Notes under the pieces: generated by a model
Told to the model about the DNA's origin: nothing
Seen by the model: the letters and a program-made list of their open reading frames with translations, nothing else
Database searches by the model: none
Shown here: in pieces, positions 46,856 to 55,810 of the stretch
Numbering within the stretch: the stretch's first letter is position 1
Layout: each line of letters opens with the position of its first letter
Assembly: GCA_020723085.1 (NCBI GenBank)
Contig: DYJN01000002.1
Coordinates: 120,467 to 184,466, forward strand
Reading direction: 5' to 3'
Source of the DNA: Arcobacter sp.
Lineage (GTDB): Bacteria > Acidobacteriota > Terriglobia > Bryobacterales > Bryobacteraceae
Length of the DNA: 64,000 nt
Program-made: the position numbers and the translations under genes

Positions 46856-47143
46856 ATGCCGGCCTATGTCACCTTGGCCCGTTTCACCCGGCAGGGCGCC
46901 CAGACCATCGACTCGCTTCTGGACCGCCTTCAGAACGTCAAGGCAGGAATGGCGGAAGCAGGGGGAGAGTGGGTCAGCTTTTGCCTCACCCAGGGACAGT
47001 ACGATCTCGTGGCCGTCAGCCGGTGGACTGACGAATACAAGGCCATGGCGTTCAATCTATGGCTCGCCAGGCAGGGCAATGTCCGGACCGAGACGCTGCG
47101 CGCCTTCGGCGAGGATGAAATAGCCCGGATCATGGGCAAGTAG
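46856..47143 (+). CDS. GYD-domain protein
   Basis: A 95-residue single GYD domain (MPAYVTLARFTRQGAQTIDS, VSFCLTQGQYDLVAVSRWTD, LRAFGEDEIARIMGK). The dimeric alpha/beta-barrel fold is common and its role unknown. A perfect AGGAGGA lies six bases before the ATG. It converges with tyrA, leaving nine bases between them. Confidence 0.93.
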   Translation: MPAYVTLARFTRQGAQTIDSLLDRLQNVKAGMAEAGGEWVSFCLTQGQYDLVAVSRWTDEYKAMAFNLWLARQGNVRTETLRAFGEDEIARIMGK

Positions 47144-47152
47144 CCGGTCCGC

Positions 47153-47986
47153 TCAGCGCCGCTCGCGGAGCCGTCTGGCGAACTCCGCGCCGCGCCGGAA
47201 TGTCTCTTCCGGCAGCCCGCGCTCCAGTTGTGCGCGCATGGCGTCAAGATCCCCGCCGAAGCTCTCCAGGGCCCGAACAATTTCGTCCCGGTTTGTTTCC
47301 AGGATGTCCTGCCAGATGTCCCACCCGCTCAGCGCCAGTCTCGTCATGTCCACGAGTCCCGGACCCGCCGCCCAGCGCGCCCCTTCCTCGCCGCCGAGCG
47401 CCGCTGCCAGCGCCGTCGAAAGCATCTGCGGCAGATGCGACGAAAGAGCCACCGCGCGGTCGTGCTCCTCCGGCGTCATGACCCGCACTTCCGCGCCGAT
47501 CCGCCTGAGCCAGCCGGTGAACTCCAGCGCCGCGCCGCTTTCCAGGTCTTCCGGCCGCGCCGGAGCCAGCAGGTAAGGGCGTCCGCGGAACAGTTCCGCC
47601 TCGGCCTCTTCCACGCCCCGCCTCTCCTTGCCCGCCATAGGATGCCCGCCGACGAAGAGCGCTCTCCGCAGTCCGCGCCCCGCGTCGCAGATCCGCCGCT
47701 TTGTGCTGCCTGCGTCCGTCACCAGCGCCCCTTCGCGCACCAGGCCGTCGAGCTTCGGAATCGTCTCCAGAATGGCGCGGATCGGCCCCGCCAGGTAGAT
47801 CAGATCCGCGCGCGGCGCGGCGTCTTCGAGGCTTGCACCCTCATCAATCGCGCCCCGCCGCAGCGCCTTCTCGATCGTCTGCGGCGAACTGACGCCGAGG
47901 ATGCGGCCGCCGAATCCGGCGCCCTTCAGCGCGAGGCCGAACGAGCCGCCGATTAGCCCCACCCCGGCGATGACAACAGTTTCCAT
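47153..47986 (-). CDS. tyrA: Prephenate dehydrogenase
   Basis: Converts prephenate to 4-hydroxyphenylpyruvate in tyrosine synthesis, using NAD(P). The 277-residue protein has the Rossmann start VVIAGVGLIGGSFGLALKGA, DAGSTKRRI, the substrate-site segment GGHPMAGKERRGVE and the catalytic-region His in EEHDRAVALSSHLPQML. No ACT domain, so it is probably not feedback-regulated by its own tail. It is the last gene of the aromatic operon, seven bases after the DAHP synthase gene. Confidence 0.93.
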   Translation of the reverse strand: METVVIAGVGLIGGSFGLALKGAGFGGRILGVSSPQTIEKALRRGAIDEGASLEDAAPRADLIYLAGPIRAILETIPKLDGLVREGALVTDAGSTKRRICDAGRGLRRALFVGGHPMAGKERRGVEEAEAELFRGRPYLLAPARPEDLESGAALEFTGWLRRIGAEVRVMTPEEHDRAVALSSHLPQMLSTALAAALGGEEGARWAAGPGLVDMTRLALSGWDIWQDILETNRDEIVRALESFGGDLDAMRAQLERGLPEETFRRGAEFARRLRERR

Positions 47987-47993
47987 GCGCCGC

Positions 47994-49022
47994 TCAGAGG
48001 CTCCTTCCCAGCGCCGCCGCCAGCGCCTTCAGCTGCCGCACCAGATCGAGGAACTGCGCCGGCTCAAGCGACTGCGCGCCTTCGGCCAGCACCTTCGACG
48101 GATCCGGATGCACGTCGAGCAGCAGCCCGTCCGCCCCGGCGGCTACCGCAGCCGCAGCCAGCGCCGGCGCCATATCGCGGCGCCCCGCGGCGCGGCATGG
48201 ATCGGCCAGCACCGGCAGGTGCGACAGCTTGTGGAGCACGGGGATCGCCGTCACGTCGAGCGTGTTCTTCGTATAGGAGCCGTATGTCCGCACGCCGCGC
48301 TCGCACAGCATCACGGCTTCATTGCCGCCGTCCAGGATCACATCGGCCGACACGAGCAATTCCTGCACCGTCGCCGCGGGGCCGCGTTTCAGCAACACCG
48401 GCTTCCCAGCCTTCCCCAGCGCGCGCAGCAGCGGGTAGTTCTGCATGTTGCGCGAGCCGGTCAGCAGCACGTCGGCATGCTCGTCCGCCTTCGGCACGTC
48501 CGCTGCCTCAGTCACCTCGGCAACCAGGAACAGTCCGAAGGTCGCCGCCGCCCGCCGCATCAGCCGCAGCTCTTCTTCCTCGGGCGCCGTGTGGCTCAGC
48601 GGCGAGAGGTGCGCCCGGAGCCCCCCAGCGCGGAACAGCTTCGCTCCGCCGCGCGCCGCCAGCTCCGCGCAGCGGAACAGTTGTTCTTCGCCCTCGACAC
48701 TGCCCGGTCCCGCCATCAGCACGACGCGCGCGCCGCCGATCTCGGCTTCGCCCGCCCGAGCGTTCTTCAGCCGGATGACCGTCCGCTCCGCCTTTGCCGC
48801 GCGCCCGGCGCGCTGATAGGGCGTCATGACGCGGTAGCACTCCATCACGCCCGGCATCACCTTGAACTCGTCCGGGTCCACCAGTTCCGCCGGCCCCACC
48901 GCGCCGAGCACCGTGTGCACCTCGCCCGTCGACCGGTGCACGTTGAAATCCAGCCCGATGAGCTTTTCGATCACCGCCTCGATCTGCTCTTCCGAGGCGC
49001 CCTTCTCCATGATGATGATCAT
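47994..49022 (-). CDS. DAHP synthase (type I-beta)-like protein lacking metal ligands
   Basis: A 342-residue protein with the N-terminal ferredoxin-like regulatory domain (residues 1-~68) and the barrel of type I-beta DAHP synthase (TGSRNMQNYPLLR, VLLKRGPAATVQEL, LCERGVRTYGSYTKNTLD, DVHPDPSK). Compared with remembered family sequences, all four metal ligands differ: Cys to Gly107 (AGPGSVE), His to Arg277 (ADPCRAAGR), Glu to Asp303 and Asp to Glu314. The PEP-binding KPRTSPY is R136-A-H-L-S-P-L. It overlaps the chorismate mutase gene by four bases. It should carry out the first shikimate step in this operon but may instead be a regulatory paralogue. Confidence 0.85.
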   Translation of the reverse strand: MIIIMEKGASEEQIEAVIEKLIGLDFNVHRSTGEVHTVLGAVGPAELVDPDEFKVMPGVMECYRVMTPYQRAGRAAKAERTVIRLKNARAGEAEIGGARVVLMAGPGSVEGEEQLFRCAELAARGGAKLFRAGGLRAHLSPLSHTAPEEEELRLMRRAAATFGLFLVAEVTEAADVPKADEHADVLLTGSRNMQNYPLLRALGKAGKPVLLKRGPAATVQELLVSADVILDGGNEAVMLCERGVRTYGSYTKNTLDVTAIPVLHKLSHLPVLADPCRAAGRRDMAPALAAAAVAAGADGLLLDVHPDPSKVLAEGAQSLEPAQFLDLVRQLKALAAALGRSL

Positions 49023-49321
49023 CGTTCGTGCTCCTTGCGCAGCCGCTCCCTCTGCAGCAGGCGCATCTCGTCGATGATGCGCTCGAACAGCCGCCGCACC
49101 GCGCTCTCCGACAGCGGTCCGCCATTGTGCGACGTGACGTTGTGGAAGACCTCCTCCTCCCGCTTCGGCTCATACACGGGCAGCGCCGCCGCCTTCTTGA
49201 CGTCGCCGATCTGCGCCGCCGCCAGCGCGCGCCGGTTCAACAGATCGAGAATCTGCAGATCCAGCACGTCGATCTGCCTGCGCAGCTCGTCGAGCGCCGC
49301 CTGCGCCTCCTCCGGTGTCAT
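49019..49321 (-). CDS. Chorismate mutase, AroQ type
   Basis: A 100-residue all-helical enzyme (EEAQAALDELRRQIDVLDLQ, LLNRRALAAAQIGDVKK, YEPKREEEVFHNV, RRLFERIIDEMRLLQ) that turns chorismate into prephenate. The Arg and Lys residues that hold the two carboxylates are in place. The start at 49321 overlaps the trpA stop as ATGA. It stands between trpA and the DAHP synthase-like gene, a position in which free mutase often partners DAHP synthase for feedback control. Confidence 0.9.
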   Translation of the reverse strand: MTPEEAQAALDELRRQIDVLDLQILDLLNRRALAAAQIGDVKKAAALPVYEPKREEEVFHNVTSHNGGPLSESAVRRLFERIIDEMRLLQRERLRKEHER

Positions 49322-50124
49322 GCGATTCCGCTCAGCTCCCTGCACAGCCTCTCCAGCTTCGCTTCCAGCTCCTCATCCGCGCTCTCGTTCACCACGCGCA
49401 TCACCGCGCTGCCCACGACGGCGCCGTCCGCGTAACGCCCGACCTCTTCGACATGCGCCCGCTTCGAGATGCCGAAGCCTACCGCCAGCGGCAGCGCCGT
49501 GCGCGCCCGCAGCCGCCGCGCCAGCGCTTCCACGCTCTGGCTCACCGTGTCGCGCGCGCCTGTCACCCCGGTGCGCGAGACCACATAGACGAACCCGCTC
49601 GAGTACTGCGCCACCAGGTCCAGCCGCCGGTCCGTGCTCGTCGGCGCTGCCAGGAAGATCCGGTCCAGCCCGTGGCGCTGCATGGCCTGCACGGGCTCTT
49701 CCGCTTCTTCGACGCTGAGATCCGTGATCAGTACGCCGTCGATGCCCGCGGCGCGCGCGTCGCGGCACAGCCGGTCGAACCCGTAGTGCATCAGCGGGTT
49801 GATGTAGCTGAACAGCACGATCGCCATCCCGCTGCGGCGGCGGATCCCGGCGGCGATCTCGAGCACGCGCTCCACCGTCGTGCCGGCCTTCAGCGCGCGG
49901 TCCGACGCTGCCTGAATCACCGGCCCGTCGGCGATCGGATCCGAGAACGGCACGCCGAGCTCGAGAATGTCCGCTCCACCGCGCTCCAGCGCCAGCGCCA
50001 GCGCGGGCGTCCGGTCCGGATGCGGGTCGCCCGCCGTCAGATAAGTGATGAGCGCCGGCCGGCGCGCCGCGCGCGCCGCCGCGAACCGTTGCGCGATCCG
50101 TTCACTCGACTCCATCGGCTGCAT
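49318..50124 (-). CDS. trpA: Tryptophan synthase alpha chain
   Basis: A 268-residue barrel that splits indole-3-glycerol phosphate. Catalytic Glu is in [11 protein letters not shown] and catalytic Asp in [26 protein letters not shown] and [11 protein letters not shown] are standard. The start may be 50124 or 50115. It overlaps trpB at its start and aroQ at its end. Confidence 0.95.
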   Translation of the reverse strand: MQPMESSERIAQRFAAARAARRPALITYLTAGDPHPDRTPALALALERGGADILELGVPFSDPIADGPVIQAASDRALKAGTTVERVLEIAAGIRRRSGMAIVLFSYINPLMHYGFDRLCRDARAAGIDGVLITDLSVEEAEEPVQAMQRHGLDRIFLAAPTSTDRRLDLVAQYSSGFVYVVSRTGVTGARDTVSQSVEALARRLRARTALPLAVGFGISKRAHVEEVGRYADGAVVGSAVMRVVNESADEELEAKLERLCRELSGIA

Positions 50125-51322
50125 CCAGTTCAGGAAAGTTCTCGCGGTAAATATCCGTGTCCTTGTCTCCGCGGCCGGACACGTTCACGATGAAGATCCG
50201 ATCCTTCGCTGCCGGAGCGCGGCGGATCGCCTCCGCCGCCGCGTGGGCGCTCTCAAGCGCAGGAATGATCCCTTCGGCCCGCGCCAGCCGCCGCGCCGCT
50301 TCCAGCGCTTCCGTGTCGGAGGCCGATACGTATTCGGCGCGCCCCTGATCGTGCAGCCACGCATGCTCCGGTCCGACCAGCGCGTAGTCCAGCCCGGCGG
50401 AGACCGAGTGCGTCAACAGCACCTGCCCGTCGCCGTCCTGCAGCAGATAGCTGTAGGCGCCCTGCAGCACGCCCGGCGAGCCGCCGGCGAACCGCGCCGC
50501 ATGCTCGCCCGGCGCAAGCTTCCTTCCGCCAGCCTCCACGCCGATCAGCCGCACGCGTTCATCGGGAATGAACGCCGTGAAGATTCCGATGGCATTGGAG
50601 CCGCCGCCGACGCAGGCGATCACCGCATCGGGCAACCGCCCGGCGCGTTCGAGAATCTGCCGCCGCGCCTCTTCTCCCGTCACCCTGTGGAACTCGCGCA
50701 CCATCAGCGGGTACGGATGGGCTCCCAGCGCGGAGCCCAGCAGGTAATGGGTGGTTTCCACGTTCGTCACCCAGTCCCGCATCGCCTCGCTCACCGCGTC
50801 TTTCAGCGTCCGGCTTCCGGTCTTCACGCCCACCACCTTCGCGCCCAGCAGCCGCATGCGGAAGACGTTGAGCCGCTGCCGCCGCATGTCCTCCTCGCCC
50901 ATGTAAACGACGCACTCCATGCCGAACAGCGCGCAGACGCTCGCCGTCGCCACGCCATGCTGCCCCGCGCCCGTCTCGGCGATGATGCGCCGCTTGCCCA
51001 TGCGGCGCGCCAGCAGGATCTGCCCCAGGCAGTTGTTGATCTTGTGCGCTCCCGTGTGCAGCAGGTCCTCGCGCTTGAGGAAGATCCGCGCGCCGCCCAG
51101 CTCCGCGCTCAGCCGCCGCGCTTCGTACAGCGGCGTGGGGCGCCCCGCATAGGTGGCAAGCAGCTCCTGCAGCTCGCGCTGAAACGCGGCGTCGCGCTGC
51201 GCCTCGCGAAACGCCTGCTCGAGTTCTTCGAGCGGCGCCATCAGCGTCTCGGGCACGTAGCGCCCGCCGTAGGGCCCGAAGTGGCCCCGCTCGTCCGGCA
51301 CCTGCATGGTCTTTTCCGTCAT
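50102..51322 (-). CDS. trpB: Tryptophan synthase beta chain
   Basis: A 406-residue PLP enzyme joining indole and serine. The Schiff-base Lys is in [13 protein letters not shown], catalytic Glu in [11 protein letters not shown], and the phosphate-binding loop is [25 protein letters not shown] marks the standard TrpB1 class. The start overlaps the trpF stop as ATGA. Confidence 0.96.
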   Translation of the reverse strand: MTEKTMQVPDERGHFGPYGGRYVPETLMAPLEELEQAFREAQRDAAFQRELQELLATYAGRPTPLYEARRLSAELGGARIFLKREDLLHTGAHKINNCLGQILLARRMGKRRIIAETGAGQHGVATASVCALFGMECVVYMGEEDMRRQRLNVFRMRLLGAKVVGVKTGSRTLKDAVSEAMRDWVTNVETTHYLLGSALGAHPYPLMVREFHRVTGEEARRQILERAGRLPDAVIACVGGGSNAIGIFTAFIPDERVRLIGVEAGGRKLAPGEHAARFAGGSPGVLQGAYSYLLQDGDGQVLLTHSVSAGLDYALVGPEHAWLHDQGRAEYVSASDTEALEAARRLARAEGIIPALESAHAAAEAIRRAPAAKDRIFIVNVSGRGDKDTDIYRENFPELDAADGVE

Positions 51323-51909
51323 TCCAGCTCCCGCACCGCGCGCACGAACGCCCGCACTTTGTCAGCGTCCTTGCGGCCCGGCGCGCTCTCGAGCCGCGAA
51401 CACGCATCCACGCCCCACGGCTTTGCCGTGCGGATCGCTTCCCTTACATTGTCCGGCCCCAGGCCGCCGGCCAGCACGATCCGCCCGGGAAGCCCCGCCG
51501 CCAGCCGCCAATCGAATGTCCGCCCCGTGCCGCCCCGCTGCGCGCCCGAAGGCGCATCCAGCAAAAACGCTTCCGCCTCGAATTGTTCCATCTCGCGCCG
51601 CGCCTCCGGCCCCGCCTCCAGAGCCTTCCACCAGCGCAGGCGCGGCACGCCGCATGCGCCATGCACCTGCGCGATCTCGATCCCCGCCCCGGCGGCGATC
51701 TCCTCGATCCGCTCCGCCGTCTCGTCCACGAATACCCCCACCGCGAGCACGCCGCCCGGAATCCGCTCGATGATCCGCGCCGCGCGGTCCGGTTCCACAT
51801 AGCGGGGGCTCCGCGGCCAGAAGTTGAACCCCAGCGCATCGGCGCCTGCGTCGCAGGCCGCCAGCGCGTCCTCCAGCGCCGTGATGCCGCAGATCTTGAT
51901 CAGCGTCAC
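51319..51909 (-). CDS. trpF: Phosphoribosylanthranilate isomerase
   Basis: A 196-residue TIM-barrel isomerase of tryptophan synthesis. The catalytic Cys is in KICGIT at the N-terminus and the catalytic Asp in [22 protein letters not shown] and [10 protein letters not shown] are typical. The start is GTG 51909, overlapping trpC as GTGA. Confidence 0.94.
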   Translation of the reverse strand: MTLIKICGITALEDALAACDAGADALGFNFWPRSPRYVEPDRAARIIERIPGGVLAVGVFVDETAERIEEIAAGAGIEIAQVHGACGVPRLRWWKALEAGPEARREMEQFEAEAFLLDAPSGAQRGGTGRTFDWRLAAGLPGRIVLAGGLGPDNVREAIRTAKPWGVDACSRLESAPGRKDADKVRAFVRAVRELE

Positions 51910-52694
51910 GAGCCTCTCAGCTCCTCGATGGCCCGCTTTGGATCGCCGCTCTTCATCAGGTGCTCGCCCACCAGGAACGCCTGATACCCCGCGGCCATCA
52001 GTCTCTCGATGTCCGCGCGGCCGTGAATCCCGCTCTCAGCCACGCGCACCCCGTCCGCAGGCAGCCTCCCGGCCAGCCGCTCCGAGGTCTCCAGGGACGC
52101 CTCGAAAGTCCGCAGGTTGCGGTTGTTGACGCCGATCAGCGCCGCCCCCGCTTCCAGCGCCTTGTCCAGATCCGCGTCATCGTGCACTTCGACGAGGGCT
52201 GCCATGCCGTAATGCTCCGCCGCGCGCCGGAACTGTTCCATCTGCTTCGCCGTCAGGATGGCGGCGATCAGCAGCACCGCGTCCGCGCCCGCCGCCGCCG
52301 CTTCCACGACGTCGATCTCATCGATGGTGAAGTCCTTGCGGAGCACGGGCAGCGGCGCCGTCGCCCTGGCCATCTTCAGGTCGCCCAACGAACCTTGGAA
52401 GAAATCGCGGTCCGTCAGCACCGACAGAGCCGCCGCCCCGCCCGCGAAATAGGCGCGCGCCTGGGCTCCGGGATTGAGGTCCGCGCACAGCACGCCGCGG
52501 CTCGGACTTGCTTTCTTGATCTCCGCGATGATGGCCGGCGGCCGGCGCAACAGGGCCGCCCGGAAGTCGCGCCTCTGGCTCCGTTGCAGCGCCGCCGTCA
52601 TCTCCAGGCTGCGCCGCTGTTCCAGCTTCTCCGCGACTTCCGTCTTCTTGGTTTCAACAATGCGGGCGAGGATGTCGGGCAGCGTCGATTCCAT
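51906..52694 (-). CDS. trpC: Indole-3-glycerol phosphate synthase
   Basis: A 262-residue barrel enzyme. IIAEIKKASPSRGVL carries the catalytic Lys and Glu. LRKDFTIDEIDVVEAAAAGA, VGVNNRNLRTFE-like GVNNRNLRTF and AESGIHGRADI are family hallmarks. It is the first gene of the run trpC-F-B-A-aroQ-DAHPS-tyrA. It starts 50 bases after the Gfo/Idh/MocA gene on the same strand, with no terminator seen between. trpD, trpE and trpG are not in the window. Confidence 0.95.
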   Translation of the reverse strand: MESTLPDILARIVETKKTEVAEKLEQRRSLEMTAALQRSQRRDFRAALLRRPPAIIAEIKKASPSRGVLCADLNPGAQARAYFAGGAAALSVLTDRDFFQGSLGDLKMARATAPLPVLRKDFTIDEIDVVEAAAAGADAVLLIAAILTAKQMEQFRRAAEHYGMAALVEVHDDADLDKALEAGAALIGVNNRNLRTFEASLETSERLAGRLPADGVRVAESGIHGRADIERLMAAGYQAFLVGEHLMKSGDPKRAIEELRGS

Positions 52695-52744
52695 CGGGGG
52701 AATCTTTCACATTAGCAGATCCGTTCTGCCGCCCGCCCCTTTCC

Positions 52745-54004
52745 TTACAGCCGCCGCACGTCCAGCCCGGCGTCCCACTTCTCGCCGCTGCGGACCACCT
52801 CGTCGTAGGTGACCGTCCTGCCCGTATAGGCTGCGGTGCGGCCGAGAATCGCGCTCAGCGTGCTTTCGGCGCCCTGCGCGGCTTCGTTGATGTAGCGCCC
52901 GCTTGTGATGCTTTCGATCCAGTGCCGCTCTTTCTCGGCGTCGGCGTCCTCGATGGCGCCCTTGAACGCGCCCGCCACCGCCGCCGCCGTCTCCGTCTTC
53001 TCGGGTTTGCCCACGCCCGGCGCGTCCCATGGGCGCCGTCCCGTGATCCGCACCGGCGCATCGTAGCGCAGCTCCGCGTTGCCCTCTTCGCCGAACAGCC
53101 GCACGGCAACGTCCCATTCGCCCTCGATGAACTGCGTCGAGGCCACCGTCACATGCAGGTCGTTGGGGTAGGTGAAAGTGACGTTGAAGTGGCTGGAACA
53201 GTCGCCCTGATCGCGCCTCCCGCGCCGCCCGCAGACGCCCTGCGCCGAGAGCGGGCGCGCCTCCAGCAGCCAGTTGTTCAGATCCACCAGATGGATGTTC
53301 TGTTCGACGAAGATGTCGCCGCTGATCACCTTGTCATGGATCCAGTTGCGGAGCCGGCGCTCCTGCGGCGACGCGTTGGGCCACTCCGGGCGCCGGATGG
53401 CGCCCGCGTAGTAGTGCGAGAGGCCGCACACCAGCGCGCCGAGATCGCCGCGGCGGATCCGCTCGCGGATCTGCACGTAAGGCGGCGCGTGCCGCAACTG
53501 GAACCCGATGGCCAGGCTCAGCCTTCCCTGCGCCTTGCGTCCAGCCTCGATCACCTGCCGGCAGCCGGCCACGTCCACAGCCACGGGCTTCTCGCAATAG
53601 ACGTGCTTGCCGGAGGCCACGGCCTTGGCCAGATGCTCCGGATGAAAATACGGCGGCGTGGCGATCAGCACCGCGTCCACCTCCTTCGAGGAAAGCACGC
53701 GGTCGAGCGAATCCGGCCCCGCATACAATTGCGAGCGGTCGATCGCCGGCTTGGAAGCCTTGGCCGCAGCCGTGTCCAGCCGGTCCTTGGCTTTCGCCAG
53801 TTGTCCCTCGAACAGGTCTCCCAGGGCCGTCACGGCGGCGCCCGTGTTCGTGATGAACGATGCGGCGACGCCCGTGCCGCGCCCGCCGCAGCCGAACAGC
53901 GCCAGCCGCACGGCCGAGTTGCGCTGCGTGCCGCGCACCAGCTCCGGTTTCACGATCGTCAACGCGGCCGCGCCCGCCGCTCCGAAAAATGTTCTTCTTT
54001 CCAT
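52745..54004 (-). CDS. Gfo/Idh/MocA-family oxidoreductase, probably Tat-exported
   Basis: The third family member in the window, 419 residues. The leader is MERRTFFGAAGAAALTIVKP, then the Rossmann start RLALFGCGGRGTGVAASF. EKP is intact (HVYCEKPVAVDV). The C-terminal half has GDIFVEQNIHLVDLNNWLLE and a GDCSSHFNVTFTYPND segment. It lies 27 bases after a secreted protein gene on the same strand and may share its transcript. Substrate unknown; likely a sugar derivative. Confidence 0.87.
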   Translation of the reverse strand: MERRTFFGAAGAAALTIVKPELVRGTQRNSAVRLALFGCGGRGTGVAASFITNTGAAVTALGDLFEGQLAKAKDRLDTAAAKASKPAIDRSQLYAGPDSLDRVLSSKEVDAVLIATPPYFHPEHLAKAVASGKHVYCEKPVAVDVAGCRQVIEAGRKAQGRLSLAIGFQLRHAPPYVQIRERIRRGDLGALVCGLSHYYAGAIRRPEWPNASPQERRLRNWIHDKVISGDIFVEQNIHLVDLNNWLLEARPLSAQGVCGRRGRRDQGDCSSHFNVTFTYPNDLHVTVASTQFIEGEWDVAVRLFGEEGNAELRYDAPVRITGRRPWDAPGVGKPEKTETAAAVAGAFKGAIEDADAEKERHWIESITSGRYINEAAQGAESTLSAILGRTAAYTGRTVTYDEVVRSGEKWDAGLDVRRL

Positions 54005-54031
54005 CTGCCACTCCTTGTTCTGTGAAGGCTG

Positions 54032-55810
54032 CTATTTTGTACGGACCACTTTGTCTTCGCGCACGGTCAGGGTGCTGAAGTCCAGCACGCGCCGCACGCC
54101 GCCATGCGTCATCTCGAGCCGCGGTTCGCCCGCCTTGCTGTGCAGGAACGGCCCGCCGAAAGCAGGCCAGCCGGCATAGTCAAGCGGCCTGCCGTTGATG
54201 CGCGGCGTCCGCCCGTAAGTGAAGTCCATGGACTTGCCGCGCAGCGTGCGGAACTCCACATGCGGCGTGGGTTCGAGCCTGAATTTCAACGGCAGAGCTC
54301 GCACCGCTTTCCGGAACGCCTCCAGATCGGGATACTCGTCGAGGCTCGCCGCCTGCACTACGGTCCCGTTCTTCAGATACGGGCTGAACAGGCGCCGCCC
54401 TCCGCCGTCGATGGGCTTCCACACATACGGCGCCAGCGGGCGGTACGCGATCCACGTCCTGCCGCCGCGGCAGAGGATCCAGCCCGAGGCGTCCTCGGCA
54501 AGCTCCGACAGATCTTTCGAGAAAAAGCCGTTGATGTGCGGGAAACGCGTGCCCGGCGGGATGTCGTAGAGCGCGATCAGGGCGTCCTCGCTCTGCGCGA
54601 TCCGCTCATACGGCGAGCCGCCCAGCAGCTTGTCGGGCGAATCATAGGTTTTCTTGGAGCGCCACACCGCCTCCGTGCCAAAATCCGGCGAGAAGGTGAA
54701 ATACGCCTCCAGCTCCACCACGCCCGAATACGGGTGCAGCGAGAACAGCGTGTTGTGCACGCCCTCGGGGTCGTCCACGCGCCAAGTCACGTCCCAGGAG
54801 TGCTGCTGCACGGGCTGCAGGACGCCGCCCTGATCCGAGCTGACGGCGTAATCCTTCGTCATGTAGGTGGTCTTGTACACCTGCCCGTGCAGCTCATCGT
54901 GGAAGCGCCAGCGGTTGCGCGTGCGCTTCTTCTCGAGGTGCGTATAGGGGCGGGCGCGGTCCGTGGCGATGCGCCGCAGGATCGCGGGCGGCTCCGGTCC
55001 GTCCGCCAGGGCGTAGTACAGCGAGTAACCGCCGAATGGCGGCGTCTCCTTGCCCTGCCCGAACAGCAGCCAGGCGAAGTCCGCCGAGACGCCGCGCCAC
55101 TTCTCCACCACCTGCCGGTCGTCGGTGCGCGCGTGCGCTCCCACGTAGATGCCGTGCAGGTCCTCGGCGGCGAAGTCCGCCGTGATCCACTCGATCATCA
55201 TGGACGCCTGCTTCTTCATCCTCGGGTCTTCCGCCCAGGAGGCGAGATAGGACAGCGGCAGCAGGTAGACGCCGATATAGTGCGTGCAATCGTACTCGCC
55301 CTGCCCCTTCGTCGTTGTCAGCTTCACCCAGCTGTCGATCCAGCGGCGGGCTTCCTCCATGTTCTCTTTCGAGCTCTTCCCGTTGAACCAGCCGCCGCCG
55401 TCCATCTCCGGCCACATCTGGGTCATGAGGTACATCGACGTGTAGTAGAGCAGCCAGTGATTTTCCGTGTCGCCGCGGAAGGGATAGTACGTCTTCCAGG
55501 ACTTGCGGATCAGCGCGCGCGTGGAATCGCTCAACTGCCCGCGGTCGAGGTAGGCGATGGCGGTCATGGGAAACATCCAGAACATGTCCCCGCTGATGCC
55601 GCCTTCGAGCAGCTCCCGCAGCCGGCGCTCCGCCGCCGGCACGCCTTCCCGCAGCCACAGCCGCGCCGCGATGCCGGCGTAGTGGAGCCTGGCATCCTCC
55701 ACGCGCGCCATCTTCTCGATCAGCCGCCGGCGGCGCTGCCCGAAATCCTGGGCGGAAGCGCTCTGCGATGCCAGCGCCGCGGCCAAAGCCAGTGCAGCCA
55801 GCCTCTTCAT
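54032..55810 (-). CDS. Secreted protein, possibly (alpha/alpha)-toroid lyase-like
   Basis: A 592-residue protein with a signal peptide (MKRLAALALAAALASQSASAQ). Residues ~25-330 are helix-rich with aromatic clusters (MFWMFPMTAIAYLDRGQ, HWLLYYTSMYLMTQMWPEMD, DCTHYIGVYLLPLSYLASWA), reminiscent of toroid polysaccharide lyases or unsaturated glucuronyl hydrolases. Residues ~340-592 are beta-rich. No catalytic residues can be named with confidence. The start overlaps the upstream propeller gene by four bases. Confidence 0.6.
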   Translation of the reverse strand: MKRLAALALAAALASQSASAQDFGQRRRRLIEKMARVEDARLHYAGIAARLWLREGVPAAERRLRELLEGGISGDMFWMFPMTAIAYLDRGQLSDSTRALIRKSWKTYYPFRGDTENHWLLYYTSMYLMTQMWPEMDGGGWFNGKSSKENMEEARRWIDSWVKLTTTKGQGEYDCTHYIGVYLLPLSYLASWAEDPRMKKQASMMIEWITADFAAEDLHGIYVGAHARTDDRQVVEKWRGVSADFAWLLFGQGKETPPFGGYSLYYALADGPEPPAILRRIATDRARPYTHLEKKRTRNRWRFHDELHGQVYKTTYMTKDYAVSSDQGGVLQPVQQHSWDVTWRVDDPEGVHNTLFSLHPYSGVVELEAYFTFSPDFGTEAVWRSKKTYDSPDKLLGGSPYERIAQSEDALIALYDIPPGTRFPHINGFFSKDLSELAEDASGWILCRGGRTWIAYRPLAPYVWKPIDGGGRRLFSPYLKNGTVVQAASLDEYPDLEAFRKAVRALPLKFRLEPTPHVEFRTLRGKSMDFTYGRTPRINGRPLDYAGWPAFGGPFLHSKAGEPRLEMTHGGVRRVLDFSTLTVREDKVVRTK

